The notes: generated by a model from the letters alone, not told the origin. A stretch of 64,000 nt of DNA from Rhodococcus sp. IEGM 1381 (GCF_030056795.1 NZ_JASHKQ010000002.1:310001-374000); one strand, 5' to 3'. Positions 28,889 through 39,043 are shown, counted from the stretch's first letter. A program made the numbers and translations.

Positions 28889-31800
28889 AGTCGATCGACG
28901 TCGCCGCGGCCGGGCCCTCGAGAAGTTCGGCCAAAGCTGTTGCGTCCGGAAGGTTCTCGGGCGAGATGGTGTGGCCGCTGCGGACATAGTGGAACGCCGC
29001 GCGTACGCGGTCCAGCGAAACCGGTTCGGCCCGCCCGATCGACATCAGCTCGGCCCACGCCAACCGGTAGGCCGCGAGTTGCATCGACACTGCCTGCTGT
29101 TCCGACGCCGTCGGCTCTGCACCGGTTTTCCAGTCGACGACGGTCCAGCCGCCGTCGGGGTCCGCGAACACGGCGTCGATTCGACCGCGCAGCACCGTGC
29201 CCGCAACGGACGTTTCGAACGGGACCTCCACCTCCACCGGGCTGCGCAACGACCATTCCGAGTCCAGAAACGCCTGCTGCAACGTTTCCAGGTCGACGTC
29301 GGCCGACGCACCTGTATCGGCCGAACCCGGTAACTCGTCGAGATCGAGCAACCGGGTTGCACCGAACCGCCGCTCGACCCAGGCGTGAAATGCAGTTCCT
29401 CTGCGCGCCAACGGGTTCGGAGGAAACGGCAACGGCCTACGCAGTCGCGATGCCAGGCCATCGGGATCTGCGGCCAGGTCCACCAACTGCGTCACCGACA
29501 GGTTGCCTGGTAAGGCCACGTCGACTCCCGCGACGGATCTCGCTGTCCGCTCCGCCAGCAGGGTCTCGACATCGGCTGCCCAGTTCTCCGGGTCGGTCAA
29601 GGTTGGGTCGTCAGTGCTCTCACTCGAATTGGGCTGCGCTGCAACACCATCTGCCAGTGCGTGTAGCACCTCCCGCGCACCGCTCTCGACCGCACCACGC
29701 CTTGGTCCGAGCGGGTCTCGCGGCCAGGATGCCGTGTGCGGCACAGCCCCGAGTGGGTTCTGCACTCCGTCCTCCGGAGCCGGGGCCCACTGCTCGATCA
29801 CAGCCGCGGGGTCGTCGGATCCGCTGACCTGCCTGTGCAACTCGTCGAGAAACTCCGACGGCCCACGCGACTTCGTCGACGTGTGGTCCCAGTGGTGCGC
29901 AGACACCAACAGCACCCGTTCGGTTCGGGTCAGAGCCACGTAGAACAGTCGCCGGTCCTCCGCGAGCCGGCGCCGGGCCAGCGCATCCTTGTGGCTCTTC
30001 ACTGCATCCTCGAGGTCCTTGCGGTTGTACAGCTGGTCGAGCTCGAGAACCGGAACACCCTCGGAGCCCTCACCGTCCAGTGCGCGATCACCGCGCAGCG
30101 ACGGCGGAAGTTCGGCCATGGCTCCGAGCCAGGTCGAGGACGCGTTCGAGGACGGGAACACGCCCTTCGCTACGTGCGGCACGGCCACGACCTCCCATTC
30201 GAGGCCCTTCGCGGAGTGGACAGTGAGCACCTGAACTCGATGTGGGGCGACGTCGACCTCGCCGGGAGCGAGACCGTCCTCGACCGTCTCCGCGGCAGCG
30301 AGGAACGACAGAAACCCGGTCACCGTGGCGGTGGGATTGTCTCCGTAATCGGCCACCACGTGGGCAAATGCATCCAAGTGTTCGCGGCCGACTGCCCCGT
30401 CGGTACCGATCGGTGTCCGGGCTTGCGCTTCGACGCCGATGTTCATGATCCGCTCGATGTCGCCGACCAATTCCGTCAGCGGTTGCCCGATTCGGTCGCG
30501 CAGCAGGTGCAGTTCACCCGCGAGGGCGACGATCCGCCGGTAGCCGACCTCCGAGTACCGCTCGGCCGGACCTGGATCGGCTATGGCGTCTGCCAGGCCC
30601 GCCTGCTCGGACTGCTCGCCCGGCAGTGCGCTGCCGAGTGCGGCGTCCAACGTCTCGGGGTCGTCGACCCGACCCGCGGTGCCGAACCCGCTGCGGATCT
30701 CGAGTTCTCGGGCGCGCTGGGAGAGTGCCCGCAGATCCGTCGGCCCGATCTGCCACCGAGAACCGGTGAGGATGCGCATCGCGGAACTGCCGGCAGTCGG
30801 GTCGGCGACCAGTCGCAGCATCGCGATGATGTCTGCCACCTCGGGAACGTGCAGCAATCCGCCGAGCCCGACGACCTCCACCGGCAACCCACGACTGCGC
30901 AGTACCTCTGCGATCGGTTCGGCATCGGCGTTGCGTCGGACCAGTACTGCAGCGGTGGGCGGTGGCCGATCCTGCTCGAGGGCCGAGCGGTACTCCCCCG
31001 CGATCCGGTCGGCAATCCACTCGCGTTCGCCCAGAACCGTATCGGTGACGGCAATTCGGACGTCTCCGGGAACGGCTCCCGGACGCGCCCGCAGAGTCGG
31101 TACCGGAACACCGACGCGGCGCAGCGGATCGGTGATCAGATTCGCCAGAGTCAGCGCTTCGGGCGGATTTCTCCAGCTGGTGAGTAGTTCCAGTCGAGGG
31201 GCGGGGCCGCCGTCGGCCTGCGGAAAGTCGGTGGCGAACCGTGGCAGGTTCGCTGCCGAGGCACCGCGCCAGCCGTAGATCGATTGCATCGGATCGCCGA
31301 CGGCCGTCAACGCCAAGGTTGGGTCGCCGCCGGATCCGAACAGTGAGGACAGCAGGACGCGTTGGGCATGCCCGGTGTCCTGGTATTCGTCGAGCAACAC
31401 GAGCCGAAAACGTTGCCGTTCGGCCATTCCCACCTCGGCATGATCGGCCGCGACCCGCGCCGCCATCGACATCTGCGAGCCGAAATCCAGTGCGCCCTCC
31501 CGGCGCAGAGTCTGGCCCAGCCGTTCCACCAACGGCAACAACCCGATTCGTTGATGCTGCGCGTCGAGGATGTTCATCAGCTCTTTGGTCGGGCCACCGC
31601 GTTGTCGCGGACCAGGCCCCAGCGTGTGTACCAGTTTCTCCAACTCCACGTGTGCCTGGCGCAGTTCATCGGGATCGACGAGATGCTCGGCCAACTGGCC
31701 CGAGAGCGCCAGTACCGCCTCGGTCACCGACGTGGGGTTTCGATCGGTGTCCAGGTCGCCGTCCCAGGTGCTGACGACGCGGTGCGCCAGCTGCCACAGT

Positions 31801-32270
31801 TCGGTTTCCGAGAGCAGTGTCGCGGACGGTTCGATCGGCAGTAGCAAGCCGTGCTCGGTGAGCAGTCGGCCTGCATACGAGTGATACGTGCCCACTTCGG
31901 GCTCGGCACCGAGAATCCGTTCGCGCAGTGCCAGACTGGGATCGAGTGCGCGCACCAGATCGGATCCGGCCAGCCGCGCCAGCCGCGCCCTGATCCGAGA
32001 CGTCAACTGCTGCGCAGCCTTTCGAGTGAAGGTCAGGCCGAGCACCTGGTCCGGGTCGACGAAACCGTTGGCCACCATCCACACCACACGGGCCGCCATC
32101 GTCTCGGTCTTGCCCGCCCCAGCTCCTGCCACCACGAGCATCGGGCCGGGCGCGGCTGCGATCACGGCAGCCTGCTCGTCGGTCGGCGGATGCTTCTGGC
32201 CGAGGGCCCGCGCGAGTTCGACCGGTGTCACGCGCGCAGCGCCGGCACGCGCTCGCGTCGATGCCGTCAT
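28851..32270 (-). CDS. adnB: AdnB subunit of the AdnAB helicase-nuclease
   Basis: A 1139-residue DNA motor-nuclease that with AdnA resects double-strand breaks in mycobacteria and relatives. The N-terminal UvrD-type motor has Walker A VAGAGAGKTETM, motif II VLLDEYQDTGHA, GDPMQSIYGWRGA and, late in the motor, VLTVHSAKGLEWEVV and YVALTRTERVL. The C-terminal RecB-like nuclease has GTAFHAWVE, LRGRIDAVF and VVDWKTG. Its ATG overlaps the adnA stop (ATGA), so the subunits are made from one mRNA. Confidence 0.95.
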   Translation of the reverse strand: MTASTRARAGAARVTPVELARALGQKHPPTDEQAAVIAAAPGPMLVVAGAGAGKTETMAARVVWMVANGFVDPDQVLGLTFTRKAAQQLTSRIRARLARLAGSDLVRALDPSLALRERILGAEPEVGTYHSYAGRLLTEHGLLLPIEPSATLLSETELWQLAHRVVSTWDGDLDTDRNPTSVTEAVLALSGQLAEHLVDPDELRQAHVELEKLVHTLGPGPRQRGGPTKELMNILDAQHQRIGLLPLVERLGQTLRREGALDFGSQMSMAARVAADHAEVGMAERQRFRLVLLDEYQDTGHAQRVLLSSLFGSGGDPTLALTAVGDPMQSIYGWRGASAANLPRFATDFPQADGGPAPRLELLTSWRNPPEALTLANLITDPLRRVGVPVPTLRARPGAVPGDVRIAVTDTVLGEREWIADRIAGEYRSALEQDRPPPTAAVLVRRNADAEPIAEVLRSRGLPVEVVGLGGLLHVPEVADIIAMLRLVADPTAGSSAMRILTGSRWQIGPTDLRALSQRARELEIRSGFGTAGRVDDPETLDAALGSALPGEQSEQAGLADAIADPGPAERYSEVGYRRIVALAGELHLLRDRIGQPLTELVGDIERIMNIGVEAQARTPIGTDGAVGREHLDAFAHVVADYGDNPTATVTGFLSFLAAAETVEDGLAPGEVDVAPHRVQVLTVHSAKGLEWEVVAVPHVAKGVFPSSNASSTWLGAMAELPPSLRGDRALDGEGSEGVPVLELDQLYNRKDLEDAVKSHKDALARRRLAEDRRLFYVALTRTERVLLVSAHHWDHTSTKSRGPSEFLDELHRQVSGSDDPAAVIEQWAPAPEDGVQNPLGAVPHTASWPRDPLGPRRGAVESGAREVLHALADGVAAQPNSSESTDDPTLTDPENWAADVETLLAERTARSVAGVDVALPGNLSVTQLVDLAADPDGLASRLRRPLPFPPNPLARRGTAFHAWVERRFGATRLLDLDELPGSADTGASADVDLETLQQAFLDSEWSLRSPVEVEVPFETSVAGTVLRGRIDAVFADPDGGWTVVDWKTGAEPTASEQQAVSMQLAAYRLAWAELMSIGRAEPVSLDRVRAAFHYVRSGHTISPENLPDATALAELLEGPAAATSIDSTARSDEPSEPR

Positions 32271-35200
32271 TGCTCGGTCACCTGCCGTCCGGTCTCGTGC
32301 GCTGGGCAACTCGATTTGACCGGGCAGTGTCTGCAGCCATCGTTCACCCGCGCCTCGAATGTCGGCCCCTGTGTGGCCGATGCGGCCTGGTGCACGGTGT
32401 CCCGCCACTCCTCGAGTTTCTCCGGTGTCGGAACTTCCTGTACGCGCTGAGTCGCCCCGTCCTTGTTGTGCGGTTTGGCAACGAACACCAGCCGGGCTCC
32501 GCCGGGTTCGCCGGCGGGCTCGCCCTCGATCGCGCCGGCTGCAGCAGCAACCTGGTAGGTGGCGAGCTGATGGTGGTTACGTGCGTCCTCCTTCGACATG
32601 ACGGTCTTCGCCGTCTTGACGTCGATGATCACCGGCCGACCGTCCGGGTCGTGTTCGAGTCGGTCGATGCGTCCACGCAACGCGACCGCCGGCTCGTCGT
32701 CCGAGCGGGCCTCGAGTATGCCCTCGACGCGCACCTCGACGCCGGCCTCGGTGAGCTCGCCTCGACTCCCCTGCAGCCAACTCTCGAATGTCTCCAGCAT
32801 GGCCCCGGTTCGATCCAACTCGTGCCGCGAGTACCACTGCGAACCGAGATCGACTGCATCCCAGGCCGTTTCGAGTGCACGACGAAGTTGGTCCGGTGGT
32901 ATCCGGCCGGCCACTGCCTGGACGAGAGTGTGCACGAGAGTGCCGGTGACCGCATGGGTGTTGGAGCCATCGTTGCCGCCGTGACGTTCGAGCATCCACC
33001 GCAGCGGACAGGTGGTGAGTTGTTCCACCGTCGACGGCGACAGTGGCACCGGACCGTCGCCGAGCTGCCACAACGGAGCGTCGGTGCTGAGCCCTGCCAC
33101 CCCGAACCACTCGTCCGGATGTGCGCCTCGGACACCAGCATCGGCGAGAGTTGCCAGATGGCGAGCAGCTCGGGCTCGCTTGTCCGGATCATGTTCGGCA
33201 ACGACTGGATCGCACACGACACTGCGCAGCTCGGCAACCAGCATCGGCAGCGCCAACACCCGATGTGCGGACTCGGGCGCTTCGGGCAGAAGGAGCGGCT
33301 CGCCACCGACGTCCACCCCGCGCAGTTCGTCGACGAAGCGCGAACGGACGAGGTCGGCATCTCCGGTACTGGAATCGACAGCAGTGACGAGCAGAGTCGA
33401 TCGAGCGCGACTGCACGCAACCAGAAACAGCGTGCGCTCCTCGGCGAGCAGCGGTGCCGACTTCGACAGACGCCCGTCGAGTGCTGCTCCGGCGTCGAAC
33501 TTCCCGGACACGAGGTCGACCAGTGTGTCGGTCCCGAGGAGGCTTCCGCGCGCTCGAAGCCCCGGCCACAGACCTTCCTGAACCCCGGCCACCGCAACGA
33601 GCTCCCATTCCCGACCCGCAGCAGAGTGCGCACTGAGCAGGGTGACAGCGTCGGCTCGAACCGTGGCGCGATGAGAATTCAGAGTGGGAATCTCCTGCTG
33701 CGCAATGTAATCGAGAAATCCGCCGATCTGTGCCCGCGGCAGCCTGTCGACATAGGCGGCCGCCGCGTCGAACAACGCAACCACTGCATCGAGGTCACGG
33801 TCTGCCTGGGCACCGGCCGAGCCACCCCACGCGGACGCTCCCGCCCAGCGACGTTCGAGACCCGATGCCTGCCAGGCTGCCCACAACACGTCCTCGACAC
33901 CGCGGCCCGTCCGGGCAACCGCCCTGGCCTTTCGGATCACCCCGAGGGCTTTGCGCAGTGGCGCGGACTCCACATCCGACAGTCCGCCGATCCATCCGGT
34001 CTTTCCGCGAGAATCCTCGGTGAGGACGCCCCTGAGAAGTTGGGCCGAGTCGCGTTCACCGCCCGATGCGAGCTCGAGTCTTCTCATGCCCCTACGCAGT
34101 CGACGGAGACCCACCGGATCGGCTCCGCCGATCGGCCCGGACAGCAATGCCAGTGCATCTTCACCGTCGAAGGTCGGATCGGAGATCGCCCGCAGCACCA
34201 GCAGTAGACCCACCGCCCCGTGCTGGCGATGCAGCGGAAGCTCGGAGGTGGGCGTGACCATCGGAACACCTGCTGCGTGCAGCGCCCGGCGCAACGGTGC
34301 AACGGTCCTGGGCACCGACCGCACCACGATGGCCATCTCGGACCACGGCATACCGTCGATCAGATGAGCCCGCCGCATGGCGTCGGCGATGATCGCGGCT
34401 TCCTTGGCCGGCGAGGACGCGACGTGCACCCGCGCCGCAGGGTTGCCGAATCGGGCAACGGCCACCGGCTCGGGACACCGGTGCCGACCGAGCCCGGGCA
34501 AACGCCTCGCCATGATGTCGGTCAGCTCGGCAACCTCCGGCACGGACCGGTGATTGCGCGTCAGCACCACTCGCCGTGGCGAATTCACCTCGACCAGGTC
34601 GGCCACGAATGCGGGATCGGCACCACGAAAAGTGAACACGGATTGATCGGGATCCCCCGCGACGACGGTCGATTCGGTATCGGTACCGATCAGTCGAACC
34701 AATTGTGCCGCTTGCGGATCGAGGTGCTGGGCATCGTCGACGACGAGGTGACGGATGCGGGCACGTTCACTGCGCAGAAGTTCCGGATCGGTGGCGAACG
34801 CCATCAGCGCGGCACCGATGAGCTCGGCGGCATCCAGACCCGGTGCCGTGGCTCCCGCAGCTTCGACGCCCACTGCCCCGCGCAGCAACATGGCTTGTTC
34901 GTACCGAGCGGCGAACCGTCCGACCGCAACCCACTCGGGTTTGCTGTGCTTGCGACCGAGTTTTATCAGGTCTTCCGGCCCGATACCGCGTTCGGCGGAC
35001 CTGAGCATCATGTCCCGCACCGCGGTCACGAACCCCGCGGTGCCGAGCGCCGGACGCAACCTATCCGGCCACTCGGCGGCACCGTCCTCGAGGTCGCCCC
35101 GCAGCATCTCGCGCACCACGGCGTCCTGCTCGGCACCGGTCAGCAACCGCGGTGGCGGGTTGCCGTACAGAGACGCCTGGAGTCTGAGCACCGCAAAGGC

Positions 35201-35578
35201 ATAGGAGTGCACTGTACGAACCAACGGTTCACGTGTCGCCCTCAGCGCGTGGTCTCCACTGAAGAGGCCGGAGGTGATCACCTCGCGCACCGCGGTTGCC
35301 GCCCGTTTGGACTGCGTGAGCACCAGAACCGACTCCGGATCACCGGTCACGATGCGCGAGACGGCGTAGTCGGCCACGAGCGAGGTCTTACCCGTGCCGG
35401 GGCCACCAAGGATCTGCCACGGATTCCAACGCGGAGCACCATGCGCCGCGTCGGCCGCCGAATCCGGTCGTGACGAGAGAAGCTGAGCAGCCGCGCCGGA
35501 CCACGTGCGGGCGGGCCGAGCCACCTTGGGTGCCCGGACGAGGGTCACCGTCGCGCCGTGTCTGCCGTCCGTGCTCAT
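32267..35578 (-). CDS. adnA: AdnA subunit of the AdnAB helicase-nuclease
   Basis: A 1103-residue partner of AdnB. The motor domain has LGGPGTGKTSLVADYAV, motif II VVDDAQHLDPQAAQ (DDAQ in place of DExx), GDPDQSVFTFRGADP and LLSAHSAAGREWELVAV. The RecB-like nuclease has GRIDRLEHDPDGRP and IIDVKTAKT. Cysteines in TTCPLRWMLE and CRHCPVKSSCP frame the nuclease and would bind a [4Fe-4S] cluster as in AddB/AdnA-type nucleases. The ATG at 35578 (MSTDGRHGATVTLVRAP) is chosen; the open frame upstream overlaps the divergent hydrolase. Confidence 0.94.
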   Translation of the reverse strand: MSTDGRHGATVTLVRAPKVARPARTWSGAAAQLLSSRPDSAADAAHGAPRWNPWQILGGPGTGKTSLVADYAVSRIVTGDPESVLVLTQSKRAATAVREVITSGLFSGDHALRATREPLVRTVHSYAFAVLRLQASLYGNPPPRLLTGAEQDAVVREMLRGDLEDGAAEWPDRLRPALGTAGFVTAVRDMMLRSAERGIGPEDLIKLGRKHSKPEWVAVGRFAARYEQAMLLRGAVGVEAAGATAPGLDAAELIGAALMAFATDPELLRSERARIRHLVVDDAQHLDPQAAQLVRLIGTDTESTVVAGDPDQSVFTFRGADPAFVADLVEVNSPRRVVLTRNHRSVPEVAELTDIMARRLPGLGRHRCPEPVAVARFGNPAARVHVASSPAKEAAIIADAMRRAHLIDGMPWSEMAIVVRSVPRTVAPLRRALHAAGVPMVTPTSELPLHRQHGAVGLLLVLRAISDPTFDGEDALALLSGPIGGADPVGLRRLRRGMRRLELASGGERDSAQLLRGVLTEDSRGKTGWIGGLSDVESAPLRKALGVIRKARAVARTGRGVEDVLWAAWQASGLERRWAGASAWGGSAGAQADRDLDAVVALFDAAAAYVDRLPRAQIGGFLDYIAQQEIPTLNSHRATVRADAVTLLSAHSAAGREWELVAVAGVQEGLWPGLRARGSLLGTDTLVDLVSGKFDAGAALDGRLSKSAPLLAEERTLFLVACSRARSTLLVTAVDSSTGDADLVRSRFVDELRGVDVGGEPLLLPEAPESAHRVLALPMLVAELRSVVCDPVVAEHDPDKRARAARHLATLADAGVRGAHPDEWFGVAGLSTDAPLWQLGDGPVPLSPSTVEQLTTCPLRWMLERHGGNDGSNTHAVTGTLVHTLVQAVAGRIPPDQLRRALETAWDAVDLGSQWYSRHELDRTGAMLETFESWLQGSRGELTEAGVEVRVEGILEARSDDEPAVALRGRIDRLEHDPDGRPVIIDVKTAKTVMSKEDARNHHQLATYQVAAAAGAIEGEPAGEPGGARLVFVAKPHNKDGATQRVQEVPTPEKLEEWRDTVHQAASATQGPTFEARVNDGCRHCPVKSSCPAHETGRQVTEQ

Positions 35579-35686
35579 GAGTACAGATGCAATCACGGAC
35601 CACCGACAACGCTCGCCTCGGTGCCGAGGCGTCCGCACTGGACCGGCAGAATCCGCGGCGGCACGCCATGCGGCATAGTGGTCGAC

Positions 35687-36463
35687 GTGCCCGAGTTGAA
35701 TCTGCATACGTTCGGACCCGAAGACGGTCCTGAAATCCTCGCCGTTCACGGTGTGACCGGCCACGGTGCCCGCTGGTGGGATCTCGCCGAGAATCACCTG
35801 CCCGAAGCCCGAATTCTGGCTCCGGATCTGATCGGCCACGGCTATTCCCCGGCCACGCCGCCCTGGGACATCGATGCGCAGGTCACGGCTCTGAAGGCCG
35901 TGCTGGACGCCCACGCGCGCGGTCCGGTCGTGGTGCTCGGACATTCGTACGGCGGCGCGTTGGCCGTCCATCTCGCGCAGAGGTTCCCGGACGCGGTGCG
36001 GGCGCTGGTTCTGCTCGATCCCGCGATCGCGCTGCCGCCGGACGAGCTGCTCGAGGTGGCCGAGGCCACCGCGAAGTCCCCGGACTACACCGACGCCGCT
36101 GAGGCGCGATCGGAGAAGATCCACGGGGCGTGGGCGGACGTGCCCACCGAATTGCTCGACCGCGAGGTCGCCGACCATCTGGTTCCCGCCGACGGCGGAA
36201 AGGTGGCGTGGCGAATGTCGATTCCGGCGATCGTTGCCACGTGGGGTGAGCTCGCTCGTCCGATCGTCGTGCCCGCCGAGAGCGTCCCGACCATCGTGGT
36301 TCGGGCCATGCGCGTCGAACCTCCTTATGTCACCGACGAATTCCTTGCTGCACTGCGGGAACAACTCGGTGAGAACCTGCGTACCGTCGAACTCGACTGC
36401 GATCACATGGTCGGCCAGGCCAAGCCGGTCGAGGTGGCCGAGCTGGTGCGATCCGTGCTCTAG
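35687..36463 (+). CDS. Alpha/beta hydrolase, LipV-like
   Basis: A 258-residue alpha/beta-hydrolase-fold esterase or lipase. The oxyanion motif is VHGVTGHG, the nucleophile elbow is GHSYGG, and the catalytic His is in DCDHMV. The gene order matches lipV (Rv3203). The GTG at 35687 (VPELNLHTFGPEDG) matches the mycobacterial start, with TAGTGG five bases upstream as a possible leaderless -10. The next ATG follows the stop codon with no gap, so the following genes are likely in one operon. Confidence 0.88.
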   Translation: MPELNLHTFGPEDGPEILAVHGVTGHGARWWDLAENHLPEARILAPDLIGHGYSPATPPWDIDAQVTALKAVLDAHARGPVVVLGHSYGGALAVHLAQRFPDAVRALVLLDPAIALPPDELLEVAEATAKSPDYTDAAEARSEKIHGAWADVPTELLDREVADHLVPADGGKVAWRMSIPAIVATWGELARPIVVPAESVPTIVVRAMRVEPPYVTDEFLAALREQLGENLRTVELDCDHMVGQAKPVEVAELVRSVL

Positions 36464-36805
36464 ATGGCCCCGATCACCGAGGCTCAGGTCGAACGTGTCC
36501 GCGCGCTGGTCGCGTCGATTCCCTCAGGATTCGTCGCCACGTACGGGGACATCGCGGCCGCTGCCGACCTGTCGAGTCCGCGCATCGTGGGATGGATCAT
36601 GCGCACCGACTCCGCCGACCTCCCGTGGCATCGCGTCCTCGGAGTCAGTGGCAGGCCCGCCCGGCACCTCGCCACCCGGCAGCTCGAGACGCTGCGCAGC
36701 GAAGGAGTGGCAGTCCACGACGGCCGAGTGCCGCTGAAGTCGATTCGATTCGACTTCGGGGCGCTCCCATCGCCGGTCGAGTCGACCACTAACCTCGGAG
36801 GATGA
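36464..36805 (+). CDS. Alkyltransferase-like DNA-binding protein (ATL)
   Basis: A 113-residue MGMT-domain protein. The reactive PCHR of O6-alkylguanine methyltransferases is PWHR here (Trp55), so it cannot accept the alkyl group. Such ATL proteins bind O6-alkylguanine and flag it for nucleotide excision repair. GFVATYGDIAAAA and SSPRIVGWIMR form the DNA-binding part. It is equivalent to Rv3204. It follows lipV directly and overlaps the next gene by four bases (ATGA). Confidence 0.92.
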   Translation: MAPITEAQVERVRALVASIPSGFVATYGDIAAAADLSSPRIVGWIMRTDSADLPWHRVLGVSGRPARHLATRQLETLRSEGVAVHDGRVPLKSIRFDFGALPSPVESTTNLGG

Positions 36806-37248
36806 ACATCAGAGACGGGCTCGGGCAATTCGATCCCCGCCCCACGGCGAAGTTCGCCCTGTCGAAGGCGAGCACCTTCGTCGCCTCTGCCGGACTCGTC
36901 GTCGACGAGGTCTCGGGCACCCGGGTGGCGGGTCACATCGACTTGACGGACGAGCACTTCACCCCGTGGGGAGTCGTACACGGCGGGGTCTACACGACCG
37001 CTGTCGAGAGCGCCGCGAGCATCGGTGCAAGTGAAGCGGTGAAGGACCGCGGTGAGTTCGCGGTAGGAGTGCACAACGGCACCGACTTTCTCCGCGCGAG
37101 CAAGGGCGGTCGCGTCGACGTTGTCGCAGAACCGTTGCAGCAGGGTCGTGTTCAACAATTGTGGCTGGTGACGATCACTGCCTCCGACAGCGGCAAGACC
37201 ATTGCACGCGGTCAGGTTCGGCTGCAGAACGTGCCTCTGCCGACATGA
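36802..37248 (+). CDS. PaaI-type hotdog thioesterase
   Basis: A 148-residue hotdog-fold acyl-CoA thioesterase. HFTPWGVVHGGVYTTAVESAAS is the PaaI/4-hydroxybenzoyl-CoA thioesterase signature with the HGG loop. GVHNGTDFLRASKGGRVDVVAEPLQQGR is the second conserved half. Its acyl substrate is unknown. It is coupled to the ATL gene and followed 13 bases later by the MobA-MoeA gene. Confidence 0.9.
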   Translation: MNIRDGLGQFDPRPTAKFALSKASTFVASAGLVVDEVSGTRVAGHIDLTDEHFTPWGVVHGGVYTTAVESAASIGASEAVKDRGEFAVGVHNGTDFLRASKGGRVDVVAEPLQQGRVQQLWLVTITASDSGKTIARGQVRLQNVPLPT

Positions 37249-37261
37249 CAGCGCCCGCACC

Positions 37262-39043
37262 ATGACGCCGGTCTGCGATGCGATCGTCCTCGCCGGCGGT
37301 CGCGGATCGAGGATGGCCGATCCCGAGCATCCGATGTCGCCGCAGGAGGTGGACAAGCCGGCCTTGACCGTCGGCGGCCGTCGAATGGTCGACATCGCAG
37401 TGGACGCCGTATCGAACTGCCGCCGAACGGTTCTGGTGGGTCCACCACGCGACGGTGTGGCGGACCATGTCGTCCAGACCCGCGAGTCGCCTGCCGGCGG
37501 TGGGCCCGTTGCGGCCCTGGCCGCGGGACTCCGCTCCCTCGATGACAGTGCACATTCGGAGCACACTGCAGACCTGGTGGCCGTCGTCGCGGCGGACATT
37601 CCACTCCTCGACTCCGCCGCAATAGGGTCCCTGATCGATTCCATCGCGCACTCCTCAGCACGTGCAGTATTCGCTCGCGACAGCGCAGGCCGCACGCAGT
37701 TCCTACTGGGGGTGTGGCAGCATTCAACGCTACGAGCCCTTATGGCACAGCTGGATTCGGTAGAAGGTGCACCGATGCGCCGGATCGTTCCGGTCGATCA
37801 TCAGGTCATCACGCTTCCCGATATCGAGGACTGCGACACCCCTGCCGACCTTCTGGCCGCTCGCCTCGCCGCGCAGCCGTCTCGGACGCTCGAGGTCGCC
37901 GACGCATTGGAGCGCATTCGACGCAGTCTCCCTCCCCTTCCGATCCGTCGAATTTCCCTGCCGGACAGTGCCGGAACCGTCCTCGCAGAACCCCTCGTGT
38001 CCCAGACCGCACTGCCGGCAGTCGACATCTCCGCGATGGACGGTTACGCCGTCTGCGGCTCCGAGCCGTGGACGCTGCGGCCCGACATCGCCTACGCCGG
38101 AAGTGTCGACATCGCCGGACTCACCGCCGGAACAGCGGTGCGCATCGCGACCGGTGCTGCGCTCCCGCCCGGCGCGACGTCGGTGGTGCGCGACGAGCAC
38201 GTGACCCACGATCCGGACGGGTCGGTGCGTCGACTGTCGACCACAGCGCAGTCCGACGACACCCGTCGGTGCGGCGAGGACTGGCTGCCGGGCACCGAAC
38301 TCGTCGCCACCGGAACTCCGATCGATGCGGCGGTACGGTCTCTCGCCGCCAGCGCGGAAGTTCCCGACGTGACGGTGCGCGGTCCGGTTCGTGGTCGAAT
38401 AGTGATCAGCGGCAACGAGATTCGATCAAGCGGGCCACTGGCCCCCGGCGAGACCCGAGACGTTCTCGGATCGGTGTTGCCGGAGTACCTGGCGCACTGC
38501 GGCATCGCGGTCGTCGATGTGACACTGCTCGACGACTCGGCCACGGAATTTCGAGACGTCCTGACTCGCACGCAGGACCTGGACGTCGTCATCGTGGTCG
38601 GAGCGACCGGTGGCGGTGCCGCCGATCAGCTGCGCACGACACTGGCGACACTCGACGCTGAATCCATCGTCGGCCGGATGCGTGTCAGACCCGGCGGATC
38701 CCAGATCACCGCGGCGCTGCCCGACGGTACAGTGGTTCTCGGCTTACCCGGCAACCCCCTGGCGGCCGTCGTTACGGCACTGCTGACGGCGCCCGCGATC
38801 GTCGACGCGTTGACCGGCAGAACGGTGCGTCCACCACGAATGGGTCTGTTGTCCAATGCCGCGGACGTTCGATCTGCGGTCCCACGCATCGTCCCTGTCA
38901 CCGTCGACGGCACGCGTTGGCGGGCAGATACAGAGGTACGCACTGCACATCTCGCTCACCTGGTCGGCCGGGATGCGCTCGCACTGGTCCCGGCCGAGAT
39001 CAGCGCCGACGAACCGGTGACCATTCTTCCGTTGCCGTACTGA
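37262..39043 (+). CDS. MobA-MoeA fusion: molybdenum-cofactor guanylyl/molybdotransferase
   Basis: A 593-residue protein with two enzymes of molybdenum-cofactor synthesis. Residues 1-205 are MobA-like: IVLAGGRGSRM, DKPAL, PVAALAAGL and DIPLLDS. Residues 215-593 are MoeA-like: LPAVDISAMDGYAVCGSE, GAALPPGATSVVRDEHV, GRIVISGNEI and LPGNPLAAVVTALL. The nucleotide loop has about a dozen extra residues between SRM and DKPAL, and the MoeA TGGVS motif reads TGGGAAD, so both active sites deviate from the norm. No molybdoenzyme is in the window. The last 44 bases overlap the convergent CbiX-like gene. Confidence 0.9.
   Translation: MTPVCDAIVLAGGRGSRMADPEHPMSPQEVDKPALTVGGRRMVDIAVDAVSNCRRTVLVGPPRDGVADHVVQTRESPAGGGPVAALAAGLRSLDDSAHSEHTADLVAVVAADIPLLDSAAIGSLIDSIAHSSARAVFARDSAGRTQFLLGVWQHSTLRALMAQLDSVEGAPMRRIVPVDHQVITLPDIEDCDTPADLLAARLAAQPSRTLEVADALERIRRSLPPLPIRRISLPDSAGTVLAEPLVSQTALPAVDISAMDGYAVCGSEPWTLRPDIAYAGSVDIAGLTAGTAVRIATGAALPPGATSVVRDEHVTHDPDGSVRRLSTTAQSDDTRRCGEDWLPGTELVATGTPIDAAVRSLAASAEVPDVTVRGPVRGRIVISGNEIRSSGPLAPGETRDVLGSVLPEYLAHCGIAVVDVTLLDDSATEFRDVLTRTQDLDVVIVVGATGGGAADQLRTTLATLDAESIVGRMRVRPGGSQITAALPDGTVVLGLPGNPLAAVVTALLTAPAIVDALTGRTVRPPRMGLLSNAADVRSAVPRIVPVTVDGTRWRADTEVRTAHLAHLVGRDALALVPAEISADEPVTILPLPY

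Noticed and set aside
32225..34207. Plus-strand ORF of 660 codons
   Set aside because: Antisense shadow of adnA; composition is random and Arg-rich.
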